From DATILL01 sp035476575 (GTDB lineage Bacteria > Actinomycetota > Actinomycetes > Mycobacteriales > JACQDL01), in the NCBI GenBank assembly GCA_035476575.1, contig DATILL010000143.1:1-49689 (forward strand): a stretch of DNA of 49,689 nt. Direction: 5' to 3'. Under the pieces are notes generated by a model. It did not search any database and was not told where the DNA came from. It saw nothing but the letters and a program-made list of their open reading frames with translations. Below are positions 7,725 to 15,176 of the stretch, piece by piece (position 1 is the stretch's first letter; each line of letters starts with the position of its first letter). A program made the position numbers and the translations under genes.

Positions 7725-8585
7725 ATGGAGGGTACGGCGGCATTGGTCGCTCTGACCGCGCTGGTGGCGCTGGCTGGGCTGGCTGGATGCACCCGTGAGG
7801 TGGCTGGCCAGGGCGCCAACCCCAACGCTGGCACCGCGACCCCGCCGGGCGGCCGCGTGCTGGTGACGCTGACGGCGCACACCGTGGACGGCCGGCCGCC
7901 GAGCCAGCAGTCGTTGGACCAAGCCCGCGACATCGTCCGGCGCCGGCTGGCCGGCCTCGGCGCCCAGCCGGCACAGGTGGTCGTCGCAGGTACCAGCATC
8001 GTGATCACCGCGTCCACGGGCCAGGTCGACGCGGTCAAGGCGGCCGGCACCACGGGCCAGCTCCGCCTCCACCCGGTCGTCCAGGCGTATCCACTCCCGG
8101 CCGGCACCTATCCGGCCGGCACCTATCTGGGCGCCACCCCGGAACAGTCGCGGCTGCTCACCGCGCTGGACTGCGCCAAGGCACAGCCCACGGCATCCGC
8201 GGCCGGCGAGATGATCGCCACCTGCGACCCAGGACGCACGGTGAAGTACCTCCTCGATCCGAGCATCCTCGACGGGACCTCGATCAGGGACGACGAGCCG
8301 ACGTCGGACCAGCAGTACGCATCAGGCTGGCAGATCCTGCTCAGCTTCACCGGCCAGGGCCAGGCAGTCTGGGCGCAGTACACCGCCGCGCACATCGGCA
8401 AGCAGGTCGCCTTCGTCCTCGACGACCGGGTGATCTCCGTCCCCCTGATCCAGGCCGCCATTACCGGCTCGACCCAGATCAGCGGCACGTTCACCGAACA
8501 GTCCGCCCGCGACTTGGCCAACATCCTCAAGTACGGCGCCCTGCCGCTGCTCCTCGTGGCCGCATCCGTCGTCACCGTCAACTGA
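7725..8585 (+). CDS. Lipoprotein with a SecD-like periplasmic head domain
   Basis: The 286-residue product begins with a hydrophobic signal segment and a lipobox, LVALAGLAGC, so it should be exported and lipidated. The mature part has an N-terminal region (SLDQARDIVRRRLAGLGAQP) like the SecD P1 base and a C-terminal region (QVAFVLDDRVISVPLIQAAI, then TGSTQISGTFTEQSARDLAN) like the SecD P1 head and the segment before TM2. It ends with one hydrophobic stretch (ALPLLLVAASVVTVN) and lacks the other SecD membrane helices, so it cannot be a complete SecD. It may be a family of SecD-head lipoproteins; function unknown. An ATG at 7671 is a possible alternative start. Confidence 0.7.
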   Translation: MEGTAALVALTALVALAGLAGCTREVAGQGANPNAGTATPPGGRVLVTLTAHTVDGRPPSQQSLDQARDIVRRRLAGLGAQPAQVVVAGTSIVITASTGQVDAVKAAGTTGQLRLHPVVQAYPLPAGTYPAGTYLGATPEQSRLLTALDCAKAQPTASAAGEMIATCDPGRTVKYLLDPSILDGTSIRDDEPTSDQQYASGWQILLSFTGQGQAVWAQYTAAHIGKQVAFVLDDRVISVPLIQAAITGSTQISGTFTEQSARDLANILKYGALPLLLVAASVVTVN

Positions 8586-8692
8586 CCGACCGGCAGCGAG
8601 GCGATGGGGCGAGCCGGGCCGGTGGTGTGTCCTCCGTTTTGTCGTTCGGCTCGGTAGGCTGAGGTCGGAGGACTCGGCGAGAAGGGGCGAGT

Positions 8693-8921
8693 GTGGCTGC
8701 TCGGGAGGACATCGTCGTGCTGCCCGATGACCGCGCTGCGCGGCTTGCTGGTGTGTCCATACGTCGGCTGGGCTATTGGAGAAGGCGGGGCTGATTCACC
8801 CGTCGGTCTCTCATCAGCTTGGGCCTCGCCGCACCGTTCGGCTGTTTGCCTTCACCGATCTTCTACAACTTCTCGTGGTCTCCGAGCTGAGAGACCGGCT
8901 TTCTCTGCAGCACATCCGTCC
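8693..8921 (+). pseudogene. MerR-family regulator, frameshifted and truncated
   Basis: GTG 8693 behind GAAGGGG opens a MerR helix-turn-helix: VLPDDRAARLAGVSIRRLGY then WRRRG. A single G appears to be missing from a G run at about 8790. In the next frame the protein continues as GLIHPSVSHQLGPRRTVRLF, then AFTDLLQLLVVSELRDRLSL and QHIR. After about 8921 the similarity ends and nothing resembling the MerR C-terminal half follows. It is a remnant on the left flank of the tRNA-Phe-linked island. Confidence 0.65.
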
Positions 8922-9450
8922 TTGCTGTTCTGCCTCGACCACGATGTGCCGTGCAGTCGCCAGGAGCGGCGTTAGCCAACATTCGGGCTGGCGATGACGC
9001 CGGACGGTGCGTGCATCCGAACCGACCGGTCGTCGGGCCGTCTTGGACGTGCCGGTCGACGACGAGTGACTGAGACCAGGCAAACCGCCCACCTCGGACG
9101 ATCTCGCGTCTTTGCTGTTCAGAACGGGTGGCCAGGGGCGGGGTCGAACCGCCGACCTTCCGCTTTTCAGGCTCGGGCAAGGCGGACGCTGTTCGGCCGT
9201 CCTCGCTGCTCCGTCGTGGCGCTGGTCGCCGTCGTGTCGGCCTGGTTGGCGTGGTTGGCGTCAGTCCTGGGCCTGTCGGGACCGGTGACGGCCGGCAGGA
9301 CGGGACTACCGGCGGGACCTTCTGCGGGCAGGTGGTGCCCGGTGTGATGGTGGGGCCTTCTCGCGCCGATGAGTAGGCGGCCGAGGGCCGGTGTTGCGAG
9401 CACCTGCCCTCGGCCTTGATCCCCGACCCTTGCTGGAGGGTGGAGACCCG
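8922..9450. other. Intergenic stretch containing the left island junction
   Basis: No gene is recognisable between the MerR remnant and the first island gene. The stretch contains the 46-bp copy of the tRNA-Phe 3' half (9126-9171). To its right is a low-complexity run of GT-rich sequence (TTGGCGTGGTTGGCG) of the kind often seen beside attachment sites. Confidence 0.6.
9126..9171 (-). repeat. attL: 46-bp copy of the tRNA-Phe 3' half
   Basis: This segment is identical over 46 bases to 15177-15222, which covers the anticodon loop, T-arm, acceptor 3' strand and three bases beyond the 3' end of tRNA-Phe. The match then breaks; after an 11-base insert the next tRNA bases CGGACGCT reappear. The 5' half of the tRNA is absent, so this is not a gene. 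It is the classic product of integration at a tRNA 3' end, and marks the far end of an island. Confidence 0.85.
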
Positions 9451-10020
9451 ATGACGAACTCTACGCAGTTCAACCCGGAGCGCCTGCGGGTGGCCTTGGA
9501 CCATGGGGAGGTGGTGGAGCTGGACGGCGGCACGCTGGTCTTGGACGGCGAGGAGACCCGGACTGTCGTGCTGCGGCTCGCGGGTTGGCGGGCGCGGGCG
9601 GTGGCTCGGGTGTTGGAGGAGTGGTCGGCGGTGTCGCGGATCTTCAACCGGCCGACCCGCCCGCAGCTCGATGAGCTGGAGCTGTCCCGCACCCTGGAGG
9701 TCGCTGCGGCGGCGCTCGGTGAGACCGACGAGCCACTGCTGCGTGCTCCGCGCGGCACCCGCGCCGTCCCGAGCCGGCAGCGGCTGGCTGCGGTGGCGGT
9801 GCTGGCGGAGCGAGAGCCCGAGATGTCGGCTGTGCAGCGCCTGGCGCTGGTCGATGCCGCCGCCTGGTGGCTGTCGGAACCCTCCGGCGGTCAGGAGCTC
9901 GCCTACGCCCTGCTTGGCGCTGCATGTTCGGAGGTGACCGCTGAACAGGCCTACCTTGCGTTGATCACTCCGTCGTCGGAGAACCCGGCTGGTGATCAGT
10001 CTGAGGGCCTGCCCTCGTAG
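9451..10020 (+). CDS. Hypothetical island protein, 189 residues
   Basis: The start at ATG 9451 follows TGGAGGGTGGAGACCCG, so the ribosome binding site is good. The protein has a beta-rich N-terminus (HGEVVELDGGTLVLDGEETR), a central helical region (RARAVARVLEEWSAVSRIFN, LDELELSRTLEVAAAALGE) and a mostly helical C-terminus with LVDAAAWWLSEPSG. No signal peptide or membrane segment is visible. I do not recognise the family. It is the first gene inside the island, reads toward the two-gene NTPase operon and is separated from it by a structured gap of over 400 bases, so co-transcription is uncertain. Confidence 0.65.
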   Translation: MTNSTQFNPERLRVALDHGEVVELDGGTLVLDGEETRTVVLRLAGWRARAVARVLEEWSAVSRIFNRPTRPQLDELELSRTLEVAAAALGETDEPLLRAPRGTRAVPSRQRLAAVAVLAEREPEMSAVQRLALVDAAAWWLSEPSGGQELAYALLGAACSEVTAEQAYLALITPSSENPAGDQSEGLPS

Positions 10021-10453
10021 CTGCCGGTTCTTGCGGGTGGCCGTCGCCGGTCAGGGCTCACGCGAAGCGTGATCCCGCCAGGGACGCGCAGCGGTCTTGA
10101 CCGGTGGCGGGCGCCCGTGACCAGGATCGGCGGCGGAGAGGACAGGACCGGACGCAACCGGCTGCCCCAGACCGGACCACGGCCCGGTGACCCATGAGGT
10201 TCGTCTCCTCGGGTTGCCGGGCCTTGTCATGCGCGCTGCCGCCGGGCCGGCCGCCCGCAGCGCAGCGAGGACCGGACCGGCCCGGCGAGCGCGCGCGGCG
10301 GCCGAAGGCCGCCGGTCTTGACCCGATGGAAGGAAACTCCTCACCACAGGATGCGGCGGGTCGGCGGATTGACGAGTCATCCGGGTGTGGCGGGTGATGG
10401 TGGCATGCTGGGCGTGGGTTTGTCGTGAGACGGTGACAAGGGGGCCGGGTGGG
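10021..10453. other. Structured non-coding gap upstream of the effector-NTPase operon
   Basis: This gap carries two perfect short hairpins with the same GAA loop: TCACGC-GAA-GCGTGA (10058-10072) and CGGCGGCC-GAA-GGCCGCCG (10296-10314). It also holds two copies of GGTCTTGACC (10093-10102 and 10314-10323), the second directly abutting the second hairpin. No run of T follows either hairpin, so they are not textbook terminators. Possible roles are regulation of the downstream operon or a transfer/replication site of the element. No gene is recognisable. Confidence 0.5.
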
Positions 10454-10729
10454 ATGACACGGACGCGTAGGCCGGTTGGTGCTGCGGTGACGTTCGTGGT
10501 CGCTGCGGTGGCGGGTGTGGTCGGTAACCAGTTGACCGGCCAGACATGGGCGCTGGTGGTCTTCGTCGTCCTGCTGCTGGTCGGTGGTGGGGTGACGTAC
10601 TGGCTGGAGCGGGGGTCGAGGCCGGGTGGTGGCGGCTCTGGGGCTGCGGTGGATCTGCGTGGGGCGCAGGGCGCTCAGGTCGGGAGCCAGAACTGGCAGG
10701 TAAACCACTTCGGCAGCGACCAGGGCTGA
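10454..10729 (+). CDS. Small two-TM putative effector with C-terminal RHIM-like motif
   Basis: The 91-residue product (start ATG 10454, after a purine-rich GGGGCCGGGTGGG) has a basic N-terminus, two hydrophobic helices at about 8-26 (VGAAVTFVVAAVAGVVGN) and 31-51 (WALVVFVVLLLVGGGVTYWL), a Gly-rich linker (54-63) and a C-terminal motif at 70-88, GAQGAQVGSQNWQVNHFGS. The motif's G-x-Q-V-G-x-x-N pattern resembles RHIM/PP-like amyloid signalling motifs, and nearly the same motif opens the next protein. The stop is one base from the next start, so the genes are coupled. By analogy with fungal and bacterial amyloid-signalling pairs, this would be the membrane-disrupting or pore effector nucleated by the NTPase. 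That role is inferred. An upstream in-frame ATG at 10385 is less likely. Confidence 0.7.
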   Translation: MTRTRRPVGAAVTFVVAAVAGVVGNQLTGQTWALVVFVVLLLVGGGVTYWLERGSRPGGGGSGAAVDLRGAQGAQVGSQNWQVNHFGSDQG

Positions 10730-10730
10730 G

Positions 10731-12722
10731 GTGAGCAGGGATCGGCCGGCCGAGCAGGTTCCGGCGCGGGGTGTTCAGTATGGCGACCGCAACACGCAGC
10801 TCAACTATTTCGGGTCGGTGACCTATAACCACTTCGCGGGCAGCATGGAACGGCTGCGGGATTGGTATATCGATCCGCTGCGCTTGGTGCGGGACCTGGA
10901 TCTGGCGCGGTTCACCGGCCGGGAGGCGTTGATTGCCCAGATCGACTCCTTCGTGCGGGACCGGGAGCGCGGGTATGTGGTGGTGCGGGCCGAGGCGGGG
11001 ATCGGCAAAAGCAGCCTGGCGGCACATCTGGTGTGGTCCCGGCCGTGGTTGCATCACTTCACCCGCCTGCCGGGGGGCCGGTCTCCGCAGGCGGCGCGGA
11101 AGAATCTGGCGGCCCAGCTGATCGTCCGGTGGGGGCTGGCGGAGTGGGCGCCAGGGGGGTTGTTACCGGGGGCGGCGGATGACGCGGGCTGGTTTGACCG
11201 GCTGCTGTGGGCGGCGGCTGCCGCGCGGGACGCGGCCGAGCCGGGTGTGCCGATCGTGCTGGTGGTCGACGGCTTGGATGAGGCTGAGGCCGGCGCGGAC
11301 GCGGGCGCGGACTTGCCGTTGGGGTTGCCGGTGAGCCTGCCGGGTGGGGTGTTTGTGGTGGTGACCAGCCGGTTCGGGATCGAGGCGGCGTTGCACAGTG
11401 TGCGTAACCCGGCTGACTGGCGGCAGATCGAGGTCGAGGGGGCTGACAACCTCGCTGACATGGCCGCGTTCCTGCGCGACATCACTGCCGATCCGGTCAA
11501 GCGTGACTCGGCGCTGCTCGCAGCGCTGAAATGTCACGGGGTGGACGCCGGGTGGTTCCGGCGGAGGTTGGCGGAGCGGTGTGCGGGGGTGTGGATCTAT
11601 CTACGGTACGTGCTGGAGGAGATCCGCTCAGGTGATCGCGACCCGGGGCAGGTCGATGCGTTGCCCGCTGACCTGGCCGGCTACTACGCCGAGCAGGTAC
11701 GGCGTTGGAGCAAGGATCCCCCGGGCGGAGGAGGCAGCCGGTGGGAGCAGGTATGGCTGCCGCTGCTGGGGGTGCTGGCAGCCGCCCGGGAGCCACTGAG
11801 CCTGGCCGAGCTGGCCTGCTACGCCGACGTGGCGAGTGAGCAGGCGACACGGGTGTTTGTGGAGGAGACCGCGCGGGCGTTCCTGAGCCGGGACACCACC
11901 AACGGGCAGACCCGCTTCAGCGTGCGGCATCAAAGCCTGCGGGACCTGCTCAGCGGCGCCCAGCCCGGCGGCAGGGAAGACCTGGCCGGGCTGGCGGAGA
12001 TGTTCGCCTACCAAGCGCGGCGCGCGCACGCGGCGATCACCGCGGGGCTGGTCCCGCCCGGCGAGCCCGGCCGGCGAGCGTGGCAGGACTGCGGCAGCTA
12101 CGCGGTCCGGCATCTGGCCGGTCACGCTGCGGCCTGCGGCCGGCTGGAGGAGCTGGTGACCGACCCCGGGTTCCTGGTCACTGCCCAACCCGAGGGCATG
12201 CTCGGCAACCGCGACACCATCCATACCGACCAGGGCCGGCGCGCGCTGGCCGCCATCGAGCTCAGCCTCGACCGGTGGAACGACATCCCGCAGCGGGGCC
12301 GACTCCAGCGCCTAGCCGTGAACGCCGCCCGGATGAGGGCCACTGCCCTGCTCACCGCCAGCGACGCACTGCTCGGCTCGCCTTGGCCGGTGTGCTGGGC
12401 CGCATGGTCCGGACACGGGCACCGCACCCTGATCGGCCACACCGGCTGGGTGTACGCGGTGGCGGTGGGCCGGGCCGGGGACCGCGACATCATCGTCTCC
12501 GGCGGCGGCGACGCGACGGTGCGGGTGTGGGACGCGCTCAGCGGGCAGCCCCTCGGCGACCCGCTGACCGGCCACACCCGCCCGGTGTACGCGGTGGCGA
12601 CAGGCCGGGCCGGGGACCGCGACATCATCGTCTCCGGCAGCGGCGATCGCACTGTCCTGGTCAGGTGCGCGGAGCTACGTACCGGTGACTCTCCGGGCCT
12701 GGCTACGAGTGACGGCGGCTAG
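10731..12722 (+). CDS. NACHT/STAND NTPase with N-terminal RHIM-like motif and short WD40 tail
   Basis: The 663-residue protein starts at GTG 10731. Residues 12-29 (ARGVQYGDRNTQLNYFGS) carry the same motif as the upstream TM protein. A NACHT-type ATPase follows: Walker A AEAGIGKSS (88-95) and Walker B VPIVLVVDGLDEAEAG (about 173-187), then winged-helix-like and helical regions (LPLLGVLAAAREPLSLAELA, FSVRHQSLRDLLSG). From about 561 there are WD40 repeats (HTGWVYAVAVGRAGDRDIIV, then SGGGDATVRVWDALSGQPLG). The second repeat breaks off after GDRTVLVR and is followed by unrelated residues, so the propeller is incomplete; such proteins usually carry seven or more blades. STAND NTPases oligomerise on ligand sensing, and the N-terminal motif would then template the effector. 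Either the array contracted by recombination and the gene is impaired, or it is a minimal form. Confidence 0.8.
   Translation: MSRDRPAEQVPARGVQYGDRNTQLNYFGSVTYNHFAGSMERLRDWYIDPLRLVRDLDLARFTGREALIAQIDSFVRDRERGYVVVRAEAGIGKSSLAAHLVWSRPWLHHFTRLPGGRSPQAARKNLAAQLIVRWGLAEWAPGGLLPGAADDAGWFDRLLWAAAAARDAAEPGVPIVLVVDGLDEAEAGADAGADLPLGLPVSLPGGVFVVVTSRFGIEAALHSVRNPADWRQIEVEGADNLADMAAFLRDITADPVKRDSALLAALKCHGVDAGWFRRRLAERCAGVWIYLRYVLEEIRSGDRDPGQVDALPADLAGYYAEQVRRWSKDPPGGGGSRWEQVWLPLLGVLAAAREPLSLAELACYADVASEQATRVFVEETARAFLSRDTTNGQTRFSVRHQSLRDLLSGAQPGGREDLAGLAEMFAYQARRAHAAITAGLVPPGEPGRRAWQDCGSYAVRHLAGHAAACGRLEELVTDPGFLVTAQPEGMLGNRDTIHTDQGRRALAAIELSLDRWNDIPQRGRLQRLAVNAARMRATALLTASDALLGSPWPVCWAAWSGHGHRTLIGHTGWVYAVAVGRAGDRDIIVSGGGDATVRVWDALSGQPLGDPLTGHTRPVYAVATGRAGDRDIIVSGSGDRTVLVRCAELRTGDSPGLATSDGG
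12435..12662 (+). repeat. Near-identical WD40-coding repeat, 135-bp period
   Basis: GGCCACACC begins a unit at 12435 and again at 12570. Between the two units the block GGCCGGGCCGGGGACCGCGA and the following CATCATCGTCTCCGGC are identical, with few differences elsewhere. The period is 45 codons, one WD40 blade. Such high DNA identity points to recent duplication or concerted evolution. The second unit ends prematurely at about 12662. Confidence 0.85.
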
Positions 12723-12962
12723 GCGGCGGGGTGGGCCAGGTACTCGTCCAGGATGCGCAAGGCCTTCGACGTGGCGTGTCGCGTCGTCGCGGAACGCCCG
12801 TAGCCTTCTGGTGCCGGGTTTGGTGGGTCGTCATGGCGTCACGGTCACGCCTGGCGAGTGGTGGAGGTGCTCGGGTTTTTGGCTGGTGGCGGCTCACTGG
12901 CCGTTCGAGAGACGCGAGGGCTGAGGGCGTGAAGCTCTGACCCGGCCGGTGCTTAATGTTCG

Positions 12963-14313
12963 TCAGGCGGCGAGGTGGGCGAGCTGCTGGTCCAGGGCGC
13001 GGAGGGCGCGGGTGCCGAGAGGGCGTTCGGCGGTGGCGCGGAAGGCGCGCAGGCTCGCGGTGCCTGTGGCGTAGGGGGTGCGGCCGAGGAGGTCGGCGGC
13101 CTGGGCGGCGAGGCGGCAGGCTACGCCCGGGTCACCGGCGTGCAGCTCGGCGGTGGCCTGGCCGATCAGGCACTGCACGCGGTGGCGGCGGTCGGTGGGG
13201 TGGAGCTGCGCGATGGCCTCGGCGTAGCTGGCGCGGGCGGCGGTGTGCGTGCCGGACCGGAGCTGGAGGTGGCCGGTTGCGGCGGTCAGCCGGGCGGTCT
13301 GGTCGTCCTCGAACCACGCCAGGGTGGCGTCGGTGGTCGAGCGGTCGTAGGCGTCTTGGGCGCGGGTGAGGGCCTCTGCGGCGGTCTGGTGGTCGCCGCG
13401 GTCGGCATGGACGGTGGCCTCGATGGTGGCGAGCCAGGACCGGATGGCGGGCGCGTGCTGGGCGTGCTGGTCAGCGGCGGCGAGGTGGTCGAGCGCCGCG
13501 GCGGTCAGGTGTTCAGCGGCGGCGAGTTCGGCGGCGTAGCAGTGCGCGATGGCGGCTAGGGCGTGGTGGCCGGCTTCGGTCGCGGAGTCGACGGCCAGGG
13601 CGTAGTACGCGCGAGCCGACATCGAGTCGCCGAGATCGTCCCCGGCCAGCCGGCCGGCGAGGATGGCGACGCGGGCGCGGTTGCGGAGCAGGCGGCGGCG
13701 GTCGTCCGGGTTCTGCTCGCGAGTCAGGGCGTCGCTGACCATGCGGACGTGCGCGGCGACCGGCGTCAAGAGTGTGGCTGGATCGGCGGTGCGGTACAGG
13801 CTGCCGAAGCGGTCGGCCAGGTCGTCCAGCTCGGCCGGGGTCGCCGCGGTGGCCCGGGCGCGGGCGGCCGGCTCGGTGGTGGTCTGGTCCAGGAGGGCGA
13901 ACATGGTGCGCCGGGTGGTGACCGCGTCCTTACCAGGCTTGCAGCATCTGCGGGGCTAGCAGGGTGCCGGTGGCGCCGAGCTGGTCGAGCAGCTGCGCGG
14001 CGTTGTCCAGCAGCGACACCAGCGACTCATCCGCCACCCGCGGGGCGTTGCGCGGTGTGGTGCCGGATCGGGTGGCGGGGCCGAGGCCGAGCTGGTCGGC
14101 GGTCACCCCGAACAGGATGCAGAGCAGCTCGCGGTAGCGTGGGCTGACGCCTTTCACGCCGCGTTCCCACTGGGCCACCATGTCGCCGTTGACGCCGACG
14201 TTCTTCTCACCGCGCATCCAGGCCAGCCGGGCGATCCGGTCGGCCATCTGCTGCTGGGTCCAGCCGAGCTCGGTACGCAGCTCGCGCAAATGCAGGCACC
14301 CAGCGTCGGCCAC
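12963..14313 (-). pseudogene. XRE-TPR regulator disrupted by a one-base frameshift
   Basis: GTG 14313 (9 bases after GGAGGAGG) opens an XRE helix-turn-helix: HLRELRTELGWTQQQMADRI, VNGDMVAQWERGVKGVSPRY. The first frame ends at TAA 13932-13930 right after LGATGTLLAPQMLQAW. Dropping the single base at 13932 lets the frame continue KDAVTTRRTMFALLDQTTTE into the TPR-like part (AARATAATPAELDDLADRFG, IGQATAELHAGDPGVACRLA), which ends at 12963. The junction matches the usual sequence of this family, where a Trp-Lys-Asp stretch leads to the RR-containing TPR region. The repaired protein would be about 449 residues, close to the 440-residue paralogue at 3941-5263. The break is a real mutation or a sequencing error; alternatively the two halves are made separately. 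Confidence 0.75.
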
Positions 14314-14428
14314 GACTGAGCACCTCCTCCAGCAACGACGGCGTTCCCGGTTCAAGGAAACGGCCGGTACGGAGGGATCGGACGCACGCCGGTATCACCC
14401 GCAGAAGGCTGCGGGTCGCGGGTTGGAA

Positions 14429-14983
14429 CTAGGACTTTTCTGCGGGTCGGCCCGCGGCGGCGAGCGGCCAGGACGGGTCGAACGCGGCCACCACGTCGCC
14501 ACCGGTACCGGACTCGACGGGCTCGGGCTTGCCGGCGCGGCCGGTGCGTACGTCGATGAAGGTCACGCCTGCGGCGGCGAGCGTGTCGAGGTTCAGCCGC
14601 CACGCCGGGTGGTCCCACAGCCTGGTGCTGACCATCGGCACGACGGTCATGGGGATGTGTGAGGCGAGGGCTTCGCACAGCAGGCCGGCGGCGTAGTTGT
14701 CCATGATCCCGGCGGCCAGCTTGTTGATCGTGTTGAACGTGGCCGGGCAGACCAGGACGTGGGCCGGCGGCGGGAAACGCTTGGGCTGGTCAGGTTGGCG
14801 CTGGTCGACCAGGACGGGAAAGCCGGTCGCCTGCTCGACCCGGGCCTGGTCGATCCAGTCCAGCGCCGAGCGAGTGGCCACCACCCGGACGAGCCACCCC
14901 GCTTCGACCGCGAGGGCGGCGACATCGTGTGCTCGGGCGGCCAGTGGCGCTCCGCAGGCCACCAGGGCGAGGTAGTCGGGCAT
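14429..14983 (-). CDS. Flavoprotein of the HFCD (Cys-decarboxylase-like) family
   Basis: The 184-residue protein has the Rossmann-like HFCD layout: an N-terminal strand-loop (YLALVACGAPLAARAHDVAA), a middle segment VATRSALDWID, and the diagnostic FMN-binding stretch AHVLVCPATFNTINKLAAGI followed by MDNYAAGLLCEAL. A C-terminal PMVSTRLWDHPAWRLNLDTL completes the fold. HFCD proteins include Dfp/CoaC, EpiD and MrsD, which bind FMN and decarboxylate cysteine residues. Stand-alone copies of this size occur beside XRE-TPR genes in actinomycete mobile elements; their substrate is unknown. It lies 9 bases after a small frame on the same strand and upstream of the XRE-TPR gene. Confidence 0.75.
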   Translation of the reverse strand: MPDYLALVACGAPLAARAHDVAALAVEAGWLVRVVATRSALDWIDQARVEQATGFPVLVDQRQPDQPKRFPPPAHVLVCPATFNTINKLAAGIMDNYAAGLLCEALASHIPMTVVPMVSTRLWDHPAWRLNLDTLAAAGVTFIDVRTGRAGKPEPVESGTGGDVVAAFDPSWPLAAAGRPAEKS

Positions 14984-14992
14984 GAGGCGGTC

Positions 14993-15139
14993 TTAGTCGA
15001 GTGCGCCAGCGCGGACAAGCAGCTCACGCAGCAGCTCACGGACCATCGAGTTGTACCGGATCGCCTCCGGCGCCGAGCGTTCGGCTTCCAGCAGGTACAG
15101 GGTCGCCTCGGCGTCACTACTGGCGTCATTGACGCTCAA
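14993..15139 (-). CDS. Small 48-residue protein or remnant upstream of the flavoprotein
   Basis: A frame from TTG 15139 to TAA 14993 reads SDAEATLYLLEAERSAPEAI then RYNSMVRELLRELLVRAGAL. Its heptad-like Leu/Glu pattern resembles the C-terminal tail of XRE-TPR regulators, where a similar ERxAP...VREL segment closes the protein. It could therefore be the remnant of a second such gene cut off by integration at tRNA-Phe, or a genuine small gene co-transcribed with the flavoprotein (9-base gap). An in-frame TGA lies two codons upstream. Codon use is gene-like, but no good ribosome binding site is visible. Confidence 0.4.
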   Translation of the reverse strand: MSVNDASSDAEATLYLLEAERSAPEAIRYNSMVRELLRELLVRAGALD

Positions 15140-15176
15140 GTGTCAACTACAGAATGAGATAACCGCTGATCACAAG

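Noticed and set aside
9126..9171. A second tRNA-Phe gene at the left repeat
   Set aside because: Only the 3' half is present; the D-arm, the 5' acceptor strand and the upstream half of the anticodon stem are missing or displaced by an 11-base insert, so it cannot fold as a tRNA.
12723..12962. A gene between the NACHT gene and the XRE-TPR gene
   Set aside because: A minus-strand frame ends LRILDEYLAHPAA, which might be the tail of a lost gene, but there is no start, length or family evidence to support a feature.
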